Source: Echinicola arenosa (GTDB lineage: Bacteria > Bacteroidota > Bacteroidia > Cytophagales > Cyclobacteriaceae). Taken from it: a stretch of DNA of 64,000 bases. Shown piece by piece: positions 1-7,647 of the stretch; the stretch's first letter is position 1, and each line of letters opens with the position of its first letter. Under the pieces are notes generated by a model that was not told the DNA's origin, ran no database searches, and was given only the letters and a program-made list of their open reading frames with translations. The position numbers and the translations under genes are program-made. The stretch lies in assembly GCF_014841125.1 (NCBI RefSeq), contig NZ_JACYTQ010000010.1, forward strand, positions 93,815 to 157,814, in the 5' to 3' direction.

Positions 1-2
1 AA

Positions 3-905
3 GCATTTAACGATAAAATTTCTGAAATCGCTTCTGAAAATTATTTTGGTTTTGACATAAATCCAGACTTGGTAAAAGCAACCAAAATGAATATGGTAAT
101 GAATAATGACGGAAGCGGAAATATTCTGCAACTCAATTCACTTTTACCACCGCAAGAATGGGAAGAAGAAACCAAAAAGAAACTTGCAAAAGCATTAGAT
201 ATTTCTGCAAGTGAAATTCGCAACCATAAAAGTTTAAGTCATTTCGATATTATTGTAACCAATCCACCATTTGGCTCAAAAATTCCAATCAAAGACCAGC
301 AAATACTCGAACAATTTGACATAGCTTACATTTGGAATAAAGACGAAAACGGAAATTGGTTTAAAACAGACCGTTTACAGTCAAGCGTACCACCAGAACA
401 ACTTTTCATTGAACGAATTATTCAACTTTTAAAAGAAGGCGGTAGAACAGCAATTGTTTTACCTGATTCAATTTTAGGTGCACCAGGTCTTGAATACATT
501 CGTCATTGGTTAATTAAAAACACCAAAATTATTGCGAGTGTTGATTTACACGCTGATGCATTCCAACCAAGGAATGGAACGCAATGTTCTATCCTATTCC
601 TTCAAAAGAAAACCAAAGCAGAAATAGCTGACGAAGAAAAGTCAAGACAAATAATTGATTACGACATTTTCATGACCATGATAGACCATATCGGTCATGA
701 CAAAAGAGGTGGGAAAATCTTCAAAAGAGACGAAAAAGGAAATATCGTAATGATTGAAGTTGAAGAACTTGTAAAGGAAAAAGATGCTGACGGAAATTTA
801 ATTGCTCGTAAAGAAGTAACACAAGAAAAAATTGTGAATGACCAGACTATTCACGTTGCAGACGTTTTTTCAAAATGGAAAACTAAACAAGGAATAGCAT
901 GGTAG
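3..905 (+). CDS. hsdM: Type I restriction-modification methyltransferase subunit (HsdM), 5' end outside window
   Basis: N6-adenine DNA methylase of a type I restriction system; it modifies the site chosen by HsdS. The frame is open from the first bases of the window, so the gene begins upstream and only about 300 C-terminal residues are visible. The catalytic motif IV NPPF is encoded at 261-272, in the context VTNPPFGSK, followed by the Rossmann-type region with PPEQLFIERIIQLLKEGG and a helical C-terminal part. The reading frame runs into hsdS with a 7-bp overlap, so the two are translationally coupled. Whether hsdR is present cannot be seen. Confident as a family call; the specificity is unknown. 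Confidence 0.9.
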   Translation, partial: AFNDKISEIASENYFGFDINPDLVKATKMNMVMNNDGSGNILQLNSLLPPQEWEEETKKKLAKALDISASEIRNHKSLSHFDIIVTNPPFGSKIPIKDQQILEQFDIAYIWNKDENGNWFKTDRLQSSVPPEQLFIERIIQLLKEGGRTAIVLPDSILGAPGLEYIRHWLIKNTKIIASVDLHADAFQPRNGTQCSILFLQKKTKAEIADEEKSRQIIDYDIFMTMIDHIGHDKRGGKIFKRDEKGNIVMIEVEELVKEKDADGNLIARKEVTQEKIVNDQTIHVADVFSKWKTKQGIAW

Positions 906-2383
906 ATAACAGCAATTTAGCGTACAAGTTTCAAGAAGTTGAAAAGGAAATAGATTACACCTATTTACCTGAACCATTAAAATACACTTCTGTTTCGTTA
1001 ACTGAGGTTTTCAATAACAAGCTACGATTAGAAGCCAATTCTTTCAACTTAGAAGCAAAAGCTGCTAAAGAAAAAATTCTTAATAATAAATATGGAGTAG
1101 TAAAACTATGGTCTGACAATGGGCTTGTTGATAAAGCTTTTCATAGACCAAGGTTTAAAAGAATCTATGTTGACCGTAAAGAAATTCCATTTTATCAACC
1201 CTCTTCTATAACAGATGTTTATCCAAAACCCTCGAAATATATTTCAGCTAAAACGGAAACAGACCTAGAAAGCTTAAAAGTAAAAAAGGGAATGCTTTTA
1301 ATGACGGTATCGGGAACTATAGGAAAAGTTGCAATAGCGGGGAAAAAATTAGAAAATCAAATATTTAGTCATGACCTTTTAAGACTTACAGGTAAAGGGA
1401 AATACGATTCAGGGTACATTTATTGTTATTTCTTGTCTGAAGCGGGTCAACATATTTTGCAATCCAATAATTATGGGGCAGTTATTAAACACATTGAACC
1501 CGAACATTTGCAAAATATCATAATCCCAAATGCACCAGAAATATTAAAAAAAGAGATTCACGAACTTGTAATAGAATCTTACGATTTACGAGACGAATCC
1601 AATGATTTAATAGACAAAGCAGAGTCAATTCTTTATGAAGAACTTCAACTTAAACCAATTGAAGAATTGGAAACTACTTTTTTTGACAGTTCCGTAGATT
1701 TAAGAAACTACTCTACTAAACTAAGTGGCTTGAATCTAAGACTTGAAGCTTCATTTCATGTGCCTTCAACGCAAGCCATATTAAAGGCAATTAACATACA
1801 CGCAAAGGAAGTAACTAAAATTGGAGATAAAAGAATAGCTTCTGATATTATACTACCCGGTCGTTTTAAAAGAGTTTATGTCGAGAAACATAATGGCATT
1901 CCTTTTTTTGGAGGTAAACAACTATTGGAACTAAATCCAAGTAACATTAAATATTTATCACTTGACCAACATTCTAAAAGAATTGGCGAACAACTCTTTT
2001 TAAAAGAAAATATGACCGCTGTTACTTGTAGTGGGACAATTGGAAAAGTTAATATTATTCCAAAACATTGGGAGAATTGGACATTAAATCAACACGTAAT
2101 GCGTATTGTTCCTGCAAATCTCGATATAGCAGGTTACATTTTTTGTTGGTTAAATACAGAGTTTGGTCATAGACTTATAACTCGTCATACTTATGGCTCG
2201 GTCGTAGATGAAATTGATGATAGACACTTATCACAAGTGGAAATTCCATTACTTAAAAACGAGAAAAAACAGAAAGAAATTAATGACTTGGTTTTACAGG
2301 CAAACGAATTAAGATACAAAGCCCATTTGAAAGAGCAGGAGGCGATTAAGAAAATGGAAACCATAATAAACGACACCAAATAG
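899..2383 (+). CDS. hsdS: Type I restriction-modification specificity subunit (HsdS)
   Basis: Target-recognition subunit of a type I RM complex, 494 residues. The protein is an internal duplication. Two target-recognition domains each contain the signature SGTIGKV (first at about residue 139, second at about residue 377), and each is followed by a helical conserved region ending in a coiled-coil-like segment (about 220-250 and 460-490). The ATG at 899 overlaps the end of hsdM (ATGGTAG), the usual coupling for this pair. A strong terminator follows immediately, so hsdM-hsdS is the end of an operon. The two target-recognition halves differ, implying a bipartite asymmetric recognition sequence that cannot be predicted here. 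Confidence 0.88.
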   Translation: MVDNSNLAYKFQEVEKEIDYTYLPEPLKYTSVSLTEVFNNKLRLEANSFNLEAKAAKEKILNNKYGVVKLWSDNGLVDKAFHRPRFKRIYVDRKEIPFYQPSSITDVYPKPSKYISAKTETDLESLKVKKGMLLMTVSGTIGKVAIAGKKLENQIFSHDLLRLTGKGKYDSGYIYCYFLSEAGQHILQSNNYGAVIKHIEPEHLQNIIIPNAPEILKKEIHELVIESYDLRDESNDLIDKAESILYEELQLKPIEELETTFFDSSVDLRNYSTKLSGLNLRLEASFHVPSTQAILKAINIHAKEVTKIGDKRIASDIILPGRFKRVYVEKHNGIPFFGGKQLLELNPSNIKYLSLDQHSKRIGEQLFLKENMTAVTCSGTIGKVNIIPKHWENWTLNQHVMRIVPANLDIAGYIFCWLNTEFGHRLITRHTYGSVVDEIDDRHLSQVEIPLLKNEKKQKEINDLVLQANELRYKAHLKEQEAIKKMETIINDTK

Positions 2384-2407
2384 CCCGGACTTTGCTCCGG
2401 GCTTTTT
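2384..2407 (+). terminator. Rho-independent terminator after hsdS
   Basis: GCCCGG-actttgct-CCGGGC followed by TTTTTC, starting directly at the hsdS stop codon. A GC-rich 6-bp stem with a U-tract gives a convincing intrinsic terminator. Confidence 0.85.
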
Positions 2408-2545
2408 CATGTTTGGTGTTTTTTAACTTAAAGCTATTCTGTTGAGCGAACGTCACATCTACGTTATTAAAAGTGTTTAACGAAAAGTCGTTCTAAAAAT
2501 ATTTCACGTATATGTAGAAAGTCCTTATTTAAATTTTTATTAGCT

Positions 2546-2668
2546 ATGAAAAAATCAAAAAATATTCTTTTTGTATTGATTACTATTTTCTTCTTTTCAG
2601 GTTGTCAAGAGGTGCCCGAAACTGGATGTATAAAGGGTATTCTAATAGACCTTTTCTTTGCTTTTTGA
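2546..2668 (+). CDS. Possible very small lipoprotein (40 aa)
   Basis: A short open frame starting MKKSKNILFVLITIFFFSGC: a positively charged N-terminus, a hydrophobic stretch and a lipobox-like FSGC with the cysteine at position 20, then only 20 more residues. It lies alone in the 365-bp gap between the hsdS terminator and the DUF6922/AbiEii pair. It could be a genuine small lipoprotein or the remaining 5' end of a longer lipoprotein gene destroyed by island rearrangement. No recognised family. The signal sequence is the only support. Confidence 0.35.
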   Translation: MKKSKNILFVLITIFFFSGCQEVPETGCIKGILIDLFFAF

Positions 2669-2748
2669 TTAACCCATTATACATGAAATCTAAAAGTATG
2701 GATCCTGTGCCTAGGAGTTTTGATTATATTGTTTCTTATATTAGTTGA

Positions 2749-3054
2749 ATGGGTAACGCGATAAACAATGTCATCCTAACAGACTTCTTCCCCAAAAGCA
2801 TTTTTTGGGACGTGGACGTTGATCGCTTAGATTATCGTGATGAAATTGATTTTATAATCCCAAGGGTGCTTGATAAAGGGCTATTGTTTGATTGTTTAGA
2901 TAATTTGGAACAGCTTTATTCGCTTGAAGCCATTCAATATTTTTGTAAGAATAGTTCTCAGGTTTTTGGAAATGAAAAGATCAAATTTTTAGCAAAAAAA
3001 TATCGTCTTAAGCCAAAGCAATTTTTGAGATACGATCCTAATATTGAATTGTAA
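2749..3054 (+). CDS. DUF6922-like protein, probable partner (antitoxin) of AbiEii
   Basis: 101 residues with the pattern FFPKSIFWDVDVDRLDY near the N-terminus and IIPRVLDKG soon after, then KFLAKKYRLKPKQFLRYDP at the C-terminus. This resembles the small DUF6922 proteins that precede AbiEii-type nucleotidyltransferases in Bacteroidota. Only 5 bp separate it from the downstream AbiEii gene, so the two should be co-transcribed. By position it would be the antitoxin or regulator; this is inference, as the sequence has no classical AbiEi helix-turn-helix that I can recognise. Confidence 0.6.
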   Translation: MGNAINNVILTDFFPKSIFWDVDVDRLDYRDEIDFIIPRVLDKGLLFDCLDNLEQLYSLEAIQYFCKNSSQVFGNEKIKFLAKKYRLKPKQFLRYDPNIEL

Positions 3055-3059
3055 TAATC

Positions 3060-3881
3060 ATGGAAGCCGTTTCAAAAGAACATTATCGATTGATTAAAAC
3101 ATTGATGGATTTGCCTTCCTTGAAGCAATTTAATTTAGGAGGAGGTACCAGTCTGGCTCTAAGGTATAATCATAGAATTTCTTTGGATGTTGACCTATTT
3201 GCCCAGGGAGTTGTAGGAGCTGAAGCCATGATGATAATTAAGACTGAACTCGAATCAAATCTAGATGGTGTAAAGGTAGAGCTTAACAATGCTCAACATG
3301 ATTCTTTATCTTTTATCAGTGCAACTGTACCGGTTAATAAAAGTCAATCTCAAAAGCCCGAGGTCATTCAAGTTGAGATAATCCAGAATCTCAAAAACCT
3401 TTATGCCCCTGACATGGTAGGCGGAGTTAGGTTTATCAAAATAGATGATATTGGGGCTTTGAAGTTGTTGTCAGTTGTTGGAAGAGGTGTTAGAAAGGAT
3501 TTTTATGATCTTCATTTATTAACTGAAATAAAGCCGTTGAGGCACTACTATGACCTGTTGATGGAATATCAAAAAATCAATGTTGGTTCTGAACCAAATA
3601 TATTTGATCAAATGTCTCCATCAAACGGTGGAGAGAAAGCAGTTTTATCAAAAGACTTATCCATCCTTGCCGATTTTAACAGAGCAAGCTTAGAGAGGAT
3701 CAAAAGTAACCAAATAAGGTCAGTGCCAGACTGTAAAATAGTGAACATGGAGCAGAGCTGGCAAATTATAAAGGGCGCCTGGAAGAAAAAGGTAAAGGAA
3801 TTTGCTTTAGAAAGAGGCCTGAAATTCCAGGAAACTCCAGTCAAAAGGAAAAACAAGAATCAAAACTGGTTTATTAAATAA
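3060..3881 (+). CDS. Nucleotidyltransferase AbiEii/AbiGii toxin-family protein
   Basis: 273 residues. The polymerase-beta-like nucleotidyltransferase motif is clear: GGGTSLALRYNHRISLDVDLF (about residues 23-43) with the GG-T/S and the D-x-D metal ligands; a later segment IDDIGALKL...RKDFYDLHLL matches the conserved D/K/KDFYDL region of the family. Members act as type IV-like abortive-infection toxins that transfer nucleotides to target RNA. It follows the DUF6922 gene by 5 bp. Together with hsdMS it makes this end of the island a defence cluster. Which RNA is modified is unknown. Confidence 0.78.
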   Translation: MEAVSKEHYRLIKTLMDLPSLKQFNLGGGTSLALRYNHRISLDVDLFAQGVVGAEAMMIIKTELESNLDGVKVELNNAQHDSLSFISATVPVNKSQSQKPEVIQVEIIQNLKNLYAPDMVGGVRFIKIDDIGALKLLSVVGRGVRKDFYDLHLLTEIKPLRHYYDLLMEYQKINVGSEPNIFDQMSPSNGGEKAVLSKDLSILADFNRASLERIKSNQIRSVPDCKIVNMEQSWQIIKGAWKKKVKEFALERGLKFQETPVKRKNKNQNWFIK

Positions 3882-4393
3882 GGCTGTAATTATTGCTTTT
3901 GGGGAAAAGTTATACAACCAGTCCTATTCATTTATAAGTGAATAGATTATTTATGATTAATTTAATTATGTATGGATGTATAAATGAATAAGTTATTCAC
4001 CCATAAGATTTTAGTTCATAGTCGAATGGTTGCTAAATTTAAGGACCCCAATTCAAAGAATGCTTAGTATGATTTTAAAAGCGATTACTAGTGGAAATTG
4101 CTGAAAAGTAGTCCTACATGTCCAACATTAAAAAAAATAAGCCATAGGCCTGTTTAGGCCTGTTTTTCTGTGATTCGTAGTGTAGGACAACTTTATTTTT
4201 GTAGGACATTTTTATATAAATTATTAAGTGCTGTCCTACATTATCCTACAAATTGATAAGCAATTCCTACCTTGTCCTACGACTAATACTAATAAAAGAT
4301 AGTTCTCTTCTTCTATTAGCCTTATTATAGTTATTGTAGGACAGGTAGGATTGAATATTTAGGTTTTCTTATAATAGAGTTTAATACGGAAAC
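3882..4393. promoter_or_regulatory. Non-coding region with palindromes and iteron-like repeats; candidate replication/transfer origin
   Basis: A 512-bp gene-free stretch between the convergent AbiEii and helicase genes. It holds the palindromes CTATTCA-n8-TGAATAG (3924-3945) and TGAATAAGTTATTCA (3985-3999), a direct repeat of AGGCCTGTTT (about 4146-4164), and a cluster of TGTCCTACA copies in both orientations between 4111 and 4350. This layout next to a P-loop replication-type protein suggests an origin. Its function is inferred only from the repeats and position. Confidence 0.5.
4111..4350. repeat. Iteron-like repeats of TGTCCTACA / TGTAGGACA
   Basis: The core TCCTAC (or GTAGGA) occurs about nine times in 240 bp. 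Full 9-mers TGTAGGACA are at 4181-4189, 4200-4208 and 4335-4343, with TGTCCTACA at 4232-4240. Shorter copies are near 4111, 4243, 4264, 4273 and 4344. The mixed orientation and clustering are far beyond chance for such a short region. They are probably binding sites for an element-encoded initiator, perhaps the adjacent helicase-like protein. Confidence 0.6.
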
Positions 4394-6406
4394 TTAATCT
4401 TCATGGAAAGACCCCAATTTTTCTGAGGATTGAATGTTGTTGAGTGTACTGTTATTTTCTTCAGGGTAATCTTCCTTCATATCGAGTTTAAGACCGGATT
4501 CTTCCAATATCTTACAGTCAAAAAGAAATGCGCTAGTAACAATTCTTCTGTTGTCCTTGTAAAATGAAGTTGACTTGATTTGACCAATGTATGCATGTGT
4601 ATTTTCTAAATAATGGATAAGCGAGCCCTTGTCCAGTCCCGGTCTTTCTCCTTTTCTTCTCCGACCTTCGAGGTATTTGTGGTAGGCATTATTCAAGCGA
4701 ATAAATAATATCTTTTTTAACCCTCCAAAATCCTTATCGACAGATCTTCTGTTTTCTAATATCTTTAATTTTCTATGATATTCGATTTTAAAATCACCCT
4801 TTTCAGTTAGCTCATTCTCAGAAATTAAGTATTCAACCTCTTCCCAGAATGCATTGGTTTCATTTGATTTGGCAATAAAGTTATTTTGATCTCTAACATT
4901 TTTGGCTGCTACTGAAAGAACTTTTTCCCAATCAAAAGGCCATTTTAACTCTTTACTTAATATTTTCCATGTAGTTAGGATGGTCACCATATTATTAATA
5001 ATTCGGGATTTAATGTGTGGATCATCTTTCAGTATACCATTAATATCCTTCCTTACTGATTCGAATGTCAGAAAGTATTCTTGGTTAATTTTATTTCTAT
5101 ATTTTGTAATGTGTGCAGTTATATGGCTTAATCCCTCTTTCTCCATTTTCTGAAGTTTAGAGAGCTGGAATTGCTCTTCTGGACTATATATGGTTTTAGT
5201 ATATGTCAGTAGGATGCACCTATTAAATATCGCTATATCCATCGTTGGTCTTTCTTGGCCTGAAATATTACAGCCTGAGTATACTGGAGTTCTTGCCGTC
5301 CGATTGTTTGATTGATCTTTTATTGAAGTATCTGCCTTTGAATGATTGGATCCATCATATGCTCCTTTTATACCTCTTCCTCTTTTGGGGTCAATGGAAT
5401 TTGAATATTCATCAAACCAAACAACTCCATTTCTGAATTGCGCAAATGTTCGATGGAAACTAACATCTGTTCCAGAATCAAGGTTATATGGGTTTCTCCT
5501 CTCGCCAAACATATACTGTATACTCCAGCAAATTGTAGACTTTCCAGTGCCACTTTCTCCAAAATGAAATAAGTGAGGAAAATATTTAAGTTCCTTATAA
5601 ATGATATCTCGAAATAGACAGGAAATATAAAAACAAGAGCTTAAGATGCCATTATCTCCAAAGACCTTATAGAATTGGATAATCCACTCCTTAAATGTTA
5701 TATACTCATGTTTCAAATATTTGATAGTTCTATCTACTTCATAACTTGAATCATTATTATACATGGGAGATAAAGCTGGAATGAGGTATAAAGTTTCTTC
5801 AACTTTGTCGGGGTCTCGGCAAAGACCATGTTCATTGGTAGGGTGAAAGATGCCATTTTTAATGATACCATTGGCAAAAGCGTAAAATCCCTCTTTCTGC
5901 CAGCCCAAAACTTCAATTTCACGAACATTTTTAGTGTTGTCATAAATTCTCTTTTTTGTGTTTATATATTGGGAGGCATTCCCCTCAAAAAGAAAATTTC
6001 CTTGGGGTTCACAATAGGTTTTAAATTCATTAAGGTAGACTAAGGATTTAGCCGGGATTGAAATTATTTTTTGGTATGAATTTTCATTCTGTAATTCTAC
6101 TATCCTTTTACCGTTTTCAGTTCCAGGAACTAAGTAAAGTGGATTTATATGGAAGTTTGAGATTTTTTTTAATGAAATTATTTTTTCCTTAAAATCATAA
6201 ACAGCATGGTAAATACAATTATTAAATATGAGATGTTTGTATTTATTAATTTCCCATTTTAAATGAGGTTCATTAAAATTGTTGGCAGCTTCAATTTCTT
6301 CGGGCCATGAATAACTCCATTCATGATTCAGGTTGTCAATGTCTGTTCTGATGCCATCCATTAAATCGGAATTGACAGTCTTGTCTTTATTGATATTATT
6401 GTTCAT
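4394..6406 (-). CDS. P-loop replicative helicase/primase-like protein of a mobile element
   Basis: 670 residues. A central ATPase domain has Walker A GESGTGKST (about residue 285) and a Walker B-like segment GVVWFDEYSN (about 330), in the context seen in DUF927/D5-like phage and plasmid helicases. The N-terminal 250 residues and the C-terminal part match no family I can name. It sits between the repeat-rich region on its 3' side and a helix-turn-helix gene on its 5' side, all on the minus strand with the integrase, as expected of the replication module of an integrative element. The helicase role is inferred from the motif and context. Confidence 0.62.
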   Translation of the reverse strand: MNNNINKDKTVNSDLMDGIRTDIDNLNHEWSYSWPEEIEAANNFNEPHLKWEINKYKHLIFNNCIYHAVYDFKEKIISLKKISNFHINPLYLVPGTENGKRIVELQNENSYQKIISIPAKSLVYLNEFKTYCEPQGNFLFEGNASQYINTKKRIYDNTKNVREIEVLGWQKEGFYAFANGIIKNGIFHPTNEHGLCRDPDKVEETLYLIPALSPMYNNDSSYEVDRTIKYLKHEYITFKEWIIQFYKVFGDNGILSSCFYISCLFRDIIYKELKYFPHLFHFGESGTGKSTICWSIQYMFGERRNPYNLDSGTDVSFHRTFAQFRNGVVWFDEYSNSIDPKRGRGIKGAYDGSNHSKADTSIKDQSNNRTARTPVYSGCNISGQERPTMDIAIFNRCILLTYTKTIYSPEEQFQLSKLQKMEKEGLSHITAHITKYRNKINQEYFLTFESVRKDINGILKDDPHIKSRIINNMVTILTTWKILSKELKWPFDWEKVLSVAAKNVRDQNNFIAKSNETNAFWEEVEYLISENELTEKGDFKIEYHRKLKILENRRSVDKDFGGLKKILFIRLNNAYHKYLEGRRRKGERPGLDKGSLIHYLENTHAYIGQIKSTSFYKDNRRIVTSAFLFDCKILEESGLKLDMKEDYPEENNSTLNNIQSSEKLGSFHED

Positions 6407-6440
6407 ATTTAGGTGTTAAAATATCTTAAAAAACTTTGAA

Positions 6441-6466
6441 GGAGAGAATGCGGGTTCTCTCCTTTT
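6441..6466. terminator. Hairpin between the HTH gene and helicase-like gene
   Basis: GGAGAGAA-tgcggg-TTCTCTCC (6441-6462). The U-tract is on the plus strand (TTTTT). On the minus strand the hairpin is followed by TTCAAAGTTTTTT, a weaker tract. It may attenuate read-through from the HTH gene into the helicase-like gene. Confidence 0.5.
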
Positions 6467-6765
6467 TACTTTTGGGAATTAAACTCACCAGCAAAATATT
6501 TTTTGATTTCATTTTTGTGGATGTAATATTTGCCCATTATCTTTTTATGCTGCATGCCCCTATCAAAAAATTTATAGAGGGTGTTATAACTCTTCATATC
6601 CACCAACTCCATGAATTTTTTAGCAGTTATATATTCCACTAAGTCTTGTTCTTTAAAGGAGGATTCCTTTGATAATAATTGATCTAATTTGTCTTCAATG
6701 ATCCTGAATTTGTTTGATAAGCTCTTAGGATCGATAATTAAAAGTGTTTTATCTAAATTTTCCAT
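6466..6765 (-). CDS. Small helix-turn-helix DNA-binding protein (excisionase/regulator type)
   Basis: 99 residues. The C-terminal half, EYITAKKFMELVDMKSYNTL through GKYYIHKNEIKKYF, has the pattern of the helix-turn-helix-17 (excisionase/MerR-like) fold common in Bacteroidota integrative elements; the N-terminal half is a predicted coiled helix. It is transcribed with the integrase-side genes. Its start codon lies inside the first of a set of inverted repeats (6764-6862), suggesting it may bind its own promoter. It could be an excision factor for the nearby recombinase or a copy-number regulator. Confidence 0.65.
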   Translation of the reverse strand: MENLDKTLLIIDPKSLSNKFRIIEDKLDQLLSKESSFKEQDLVEYITAKKFMELVDMKSYNTLYKFFDRGMQHKKIMGKYYIHKNEIKKYFAGEFNSQK

Positions 6766-6862
6766 TTGTTAGTATGTTTTGATTATTATTACTAACAAAT
6801 AAATAAAATGTTAGCATTATTTCAAAATGTTGCTAACAAATGAATTCATATATATTCATTTA
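6764..6862. promoter_or_regulatory. Nested inverted repeats upstream of the HTH gene; candidate operator
   Basis: Three consecutive inverted repeats: ATTTGTTAGTA (6764-6774) with TACTAACAAAT (6790-6800); TGTTAGCA (6809-6816) with TGCTAACA (6831-6838); and AATGAAT with ATTCATT (about 6839-6860). All four arms of the first two pairs share GTTAG/CTAAC. Their position, spanning the start codon and upstream region, suggests binding sites for the HTH protein or recombination accessory sites. Confidence 0.55.
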
Positions 6863-7605
6863 TTTTGAAAAATGGCCTCTATTTTGCCTTCAAACATCTT
6901 AAAAACCTTATCCCTCTTATTCTTTTTATCACTTTTGGGTGATAACGGGAATAAAGAGTTTATTTTTTGTTCGTTATAAATGTCAAATAGAAAAAGAAAA
7001 TTGTCATTAAAAGAAGAATGAAATTCAAAAGAGGTTGATAATGAGTAAAGTAAATCTAAATCCTTGTGTTTAATTATATCATTAAATAATTCGGATGAGT
7101 TTTCACGCATCGTTGATAAGAACAAGTAAACTGCTTTTGGGGGAAGTGACTCTACAAAAACGGTACTGGTTGAACTACCTTGTTTTGAAAAATAATCCAA
7201 TAATTGATCCTTTATATCTTGATAAACAAACTCGTGACACGGAGTTATTACTTTATGAAAAACCTCAGAACTAAAAAATGAAATATCAAATTCCGTAGAA
7301 TAGAATTTGTCATGCAATGTTTTTGATTCATTTATAATCCATAGATCTCTTTTGATATGACCATCATAAGAAATGTTATTGTTCAATATCGCTGATTTAA
7401 CAGCTATACCTAATTTAACCCCAGAAGATTCTTCTATTCTAATTAAGTTTTCAGAAGCCGTCCAACTAAAACTTTTTAGTTTTACTGGTTTTCGATTATA
7501 AGTTATTTGAACATATAATGGGGACAAGTTTATGGGGTTCTTTTTAATCTTTTTTAAATCTTCTCCATAAAAATGTTTTATACTTAATTTTTTTTCCTTA
7601 GCCAT
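6856..7605 (-). CDS. Uncharacterised protein of the integrative element
   Basis: 249 residues, no family recognised. It is a soluble protein rich in Lys, Ser and Phe, with no signal peptide or membrane segment. The N-terminal part (IKHFYGEDLKKIKKNPINL) and a Ser/Phe-rich middle give no motif. It lies between the HTH gene and the integrase on the same strand. A Bacteroidota -7-like box (TACTTTTG on the minus strand, 7630-7637) lies 24 nt before its ATG, so it may start its own transcript. Gene reality is supported by length, position and codon pattern. Confidence 0.6.
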   Translation of the reverse strand: MAKEKKLSIKHFYGEDLKKIKKNPINLSPLYVQITYNRKPVKLKSFSWTASENLIRIEESSGVKLGIAVKSAILNNNISYDGHIKRDLWIINESKTLHDKFYSTEFDISFFSSEVFHKVITPCHEFVYQDIKDQLLDYFSKQGSSTSTVFVESLPPKAVYLFLSTMRENSSELFNDIIKHKDLDLLYSLSTSFEFHSSFNDNFLFLFDIYNEQKINSLFPLSPKSDKKNKRDKVFKMFEGKIEAIFQNK

Positions 7606-7629
7606 AGAGTTTACGCGTAGTTATTGAAA

Positions 7630-7637
7630 CAAAAGTA
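7630..7637 (-). promoter_or_regulatory. Candidate -7 box for the 6856-7605 gene
   Basis: TACTTTTG on the minus strand fits the Bacteroidota TAnnTTTG element, 24 nt upstream of the ATG at 7605. Confidence 0.4.
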
Positions 7638-7647
7638 ATAAATAACA

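Noticed and set aside
2191..2379. Minus-strand frame opposite hsdS
   Set aside because: Shadow of the coding frame of hsdS; no start context and Cys/Phe-rich composition unlike a real protein.
4111..4350. CRISPR array
   Set aside because: Repeats are only 9 bp, in both orientations and irregularly spaced, with no cas genes nearby; iteron-like instead.
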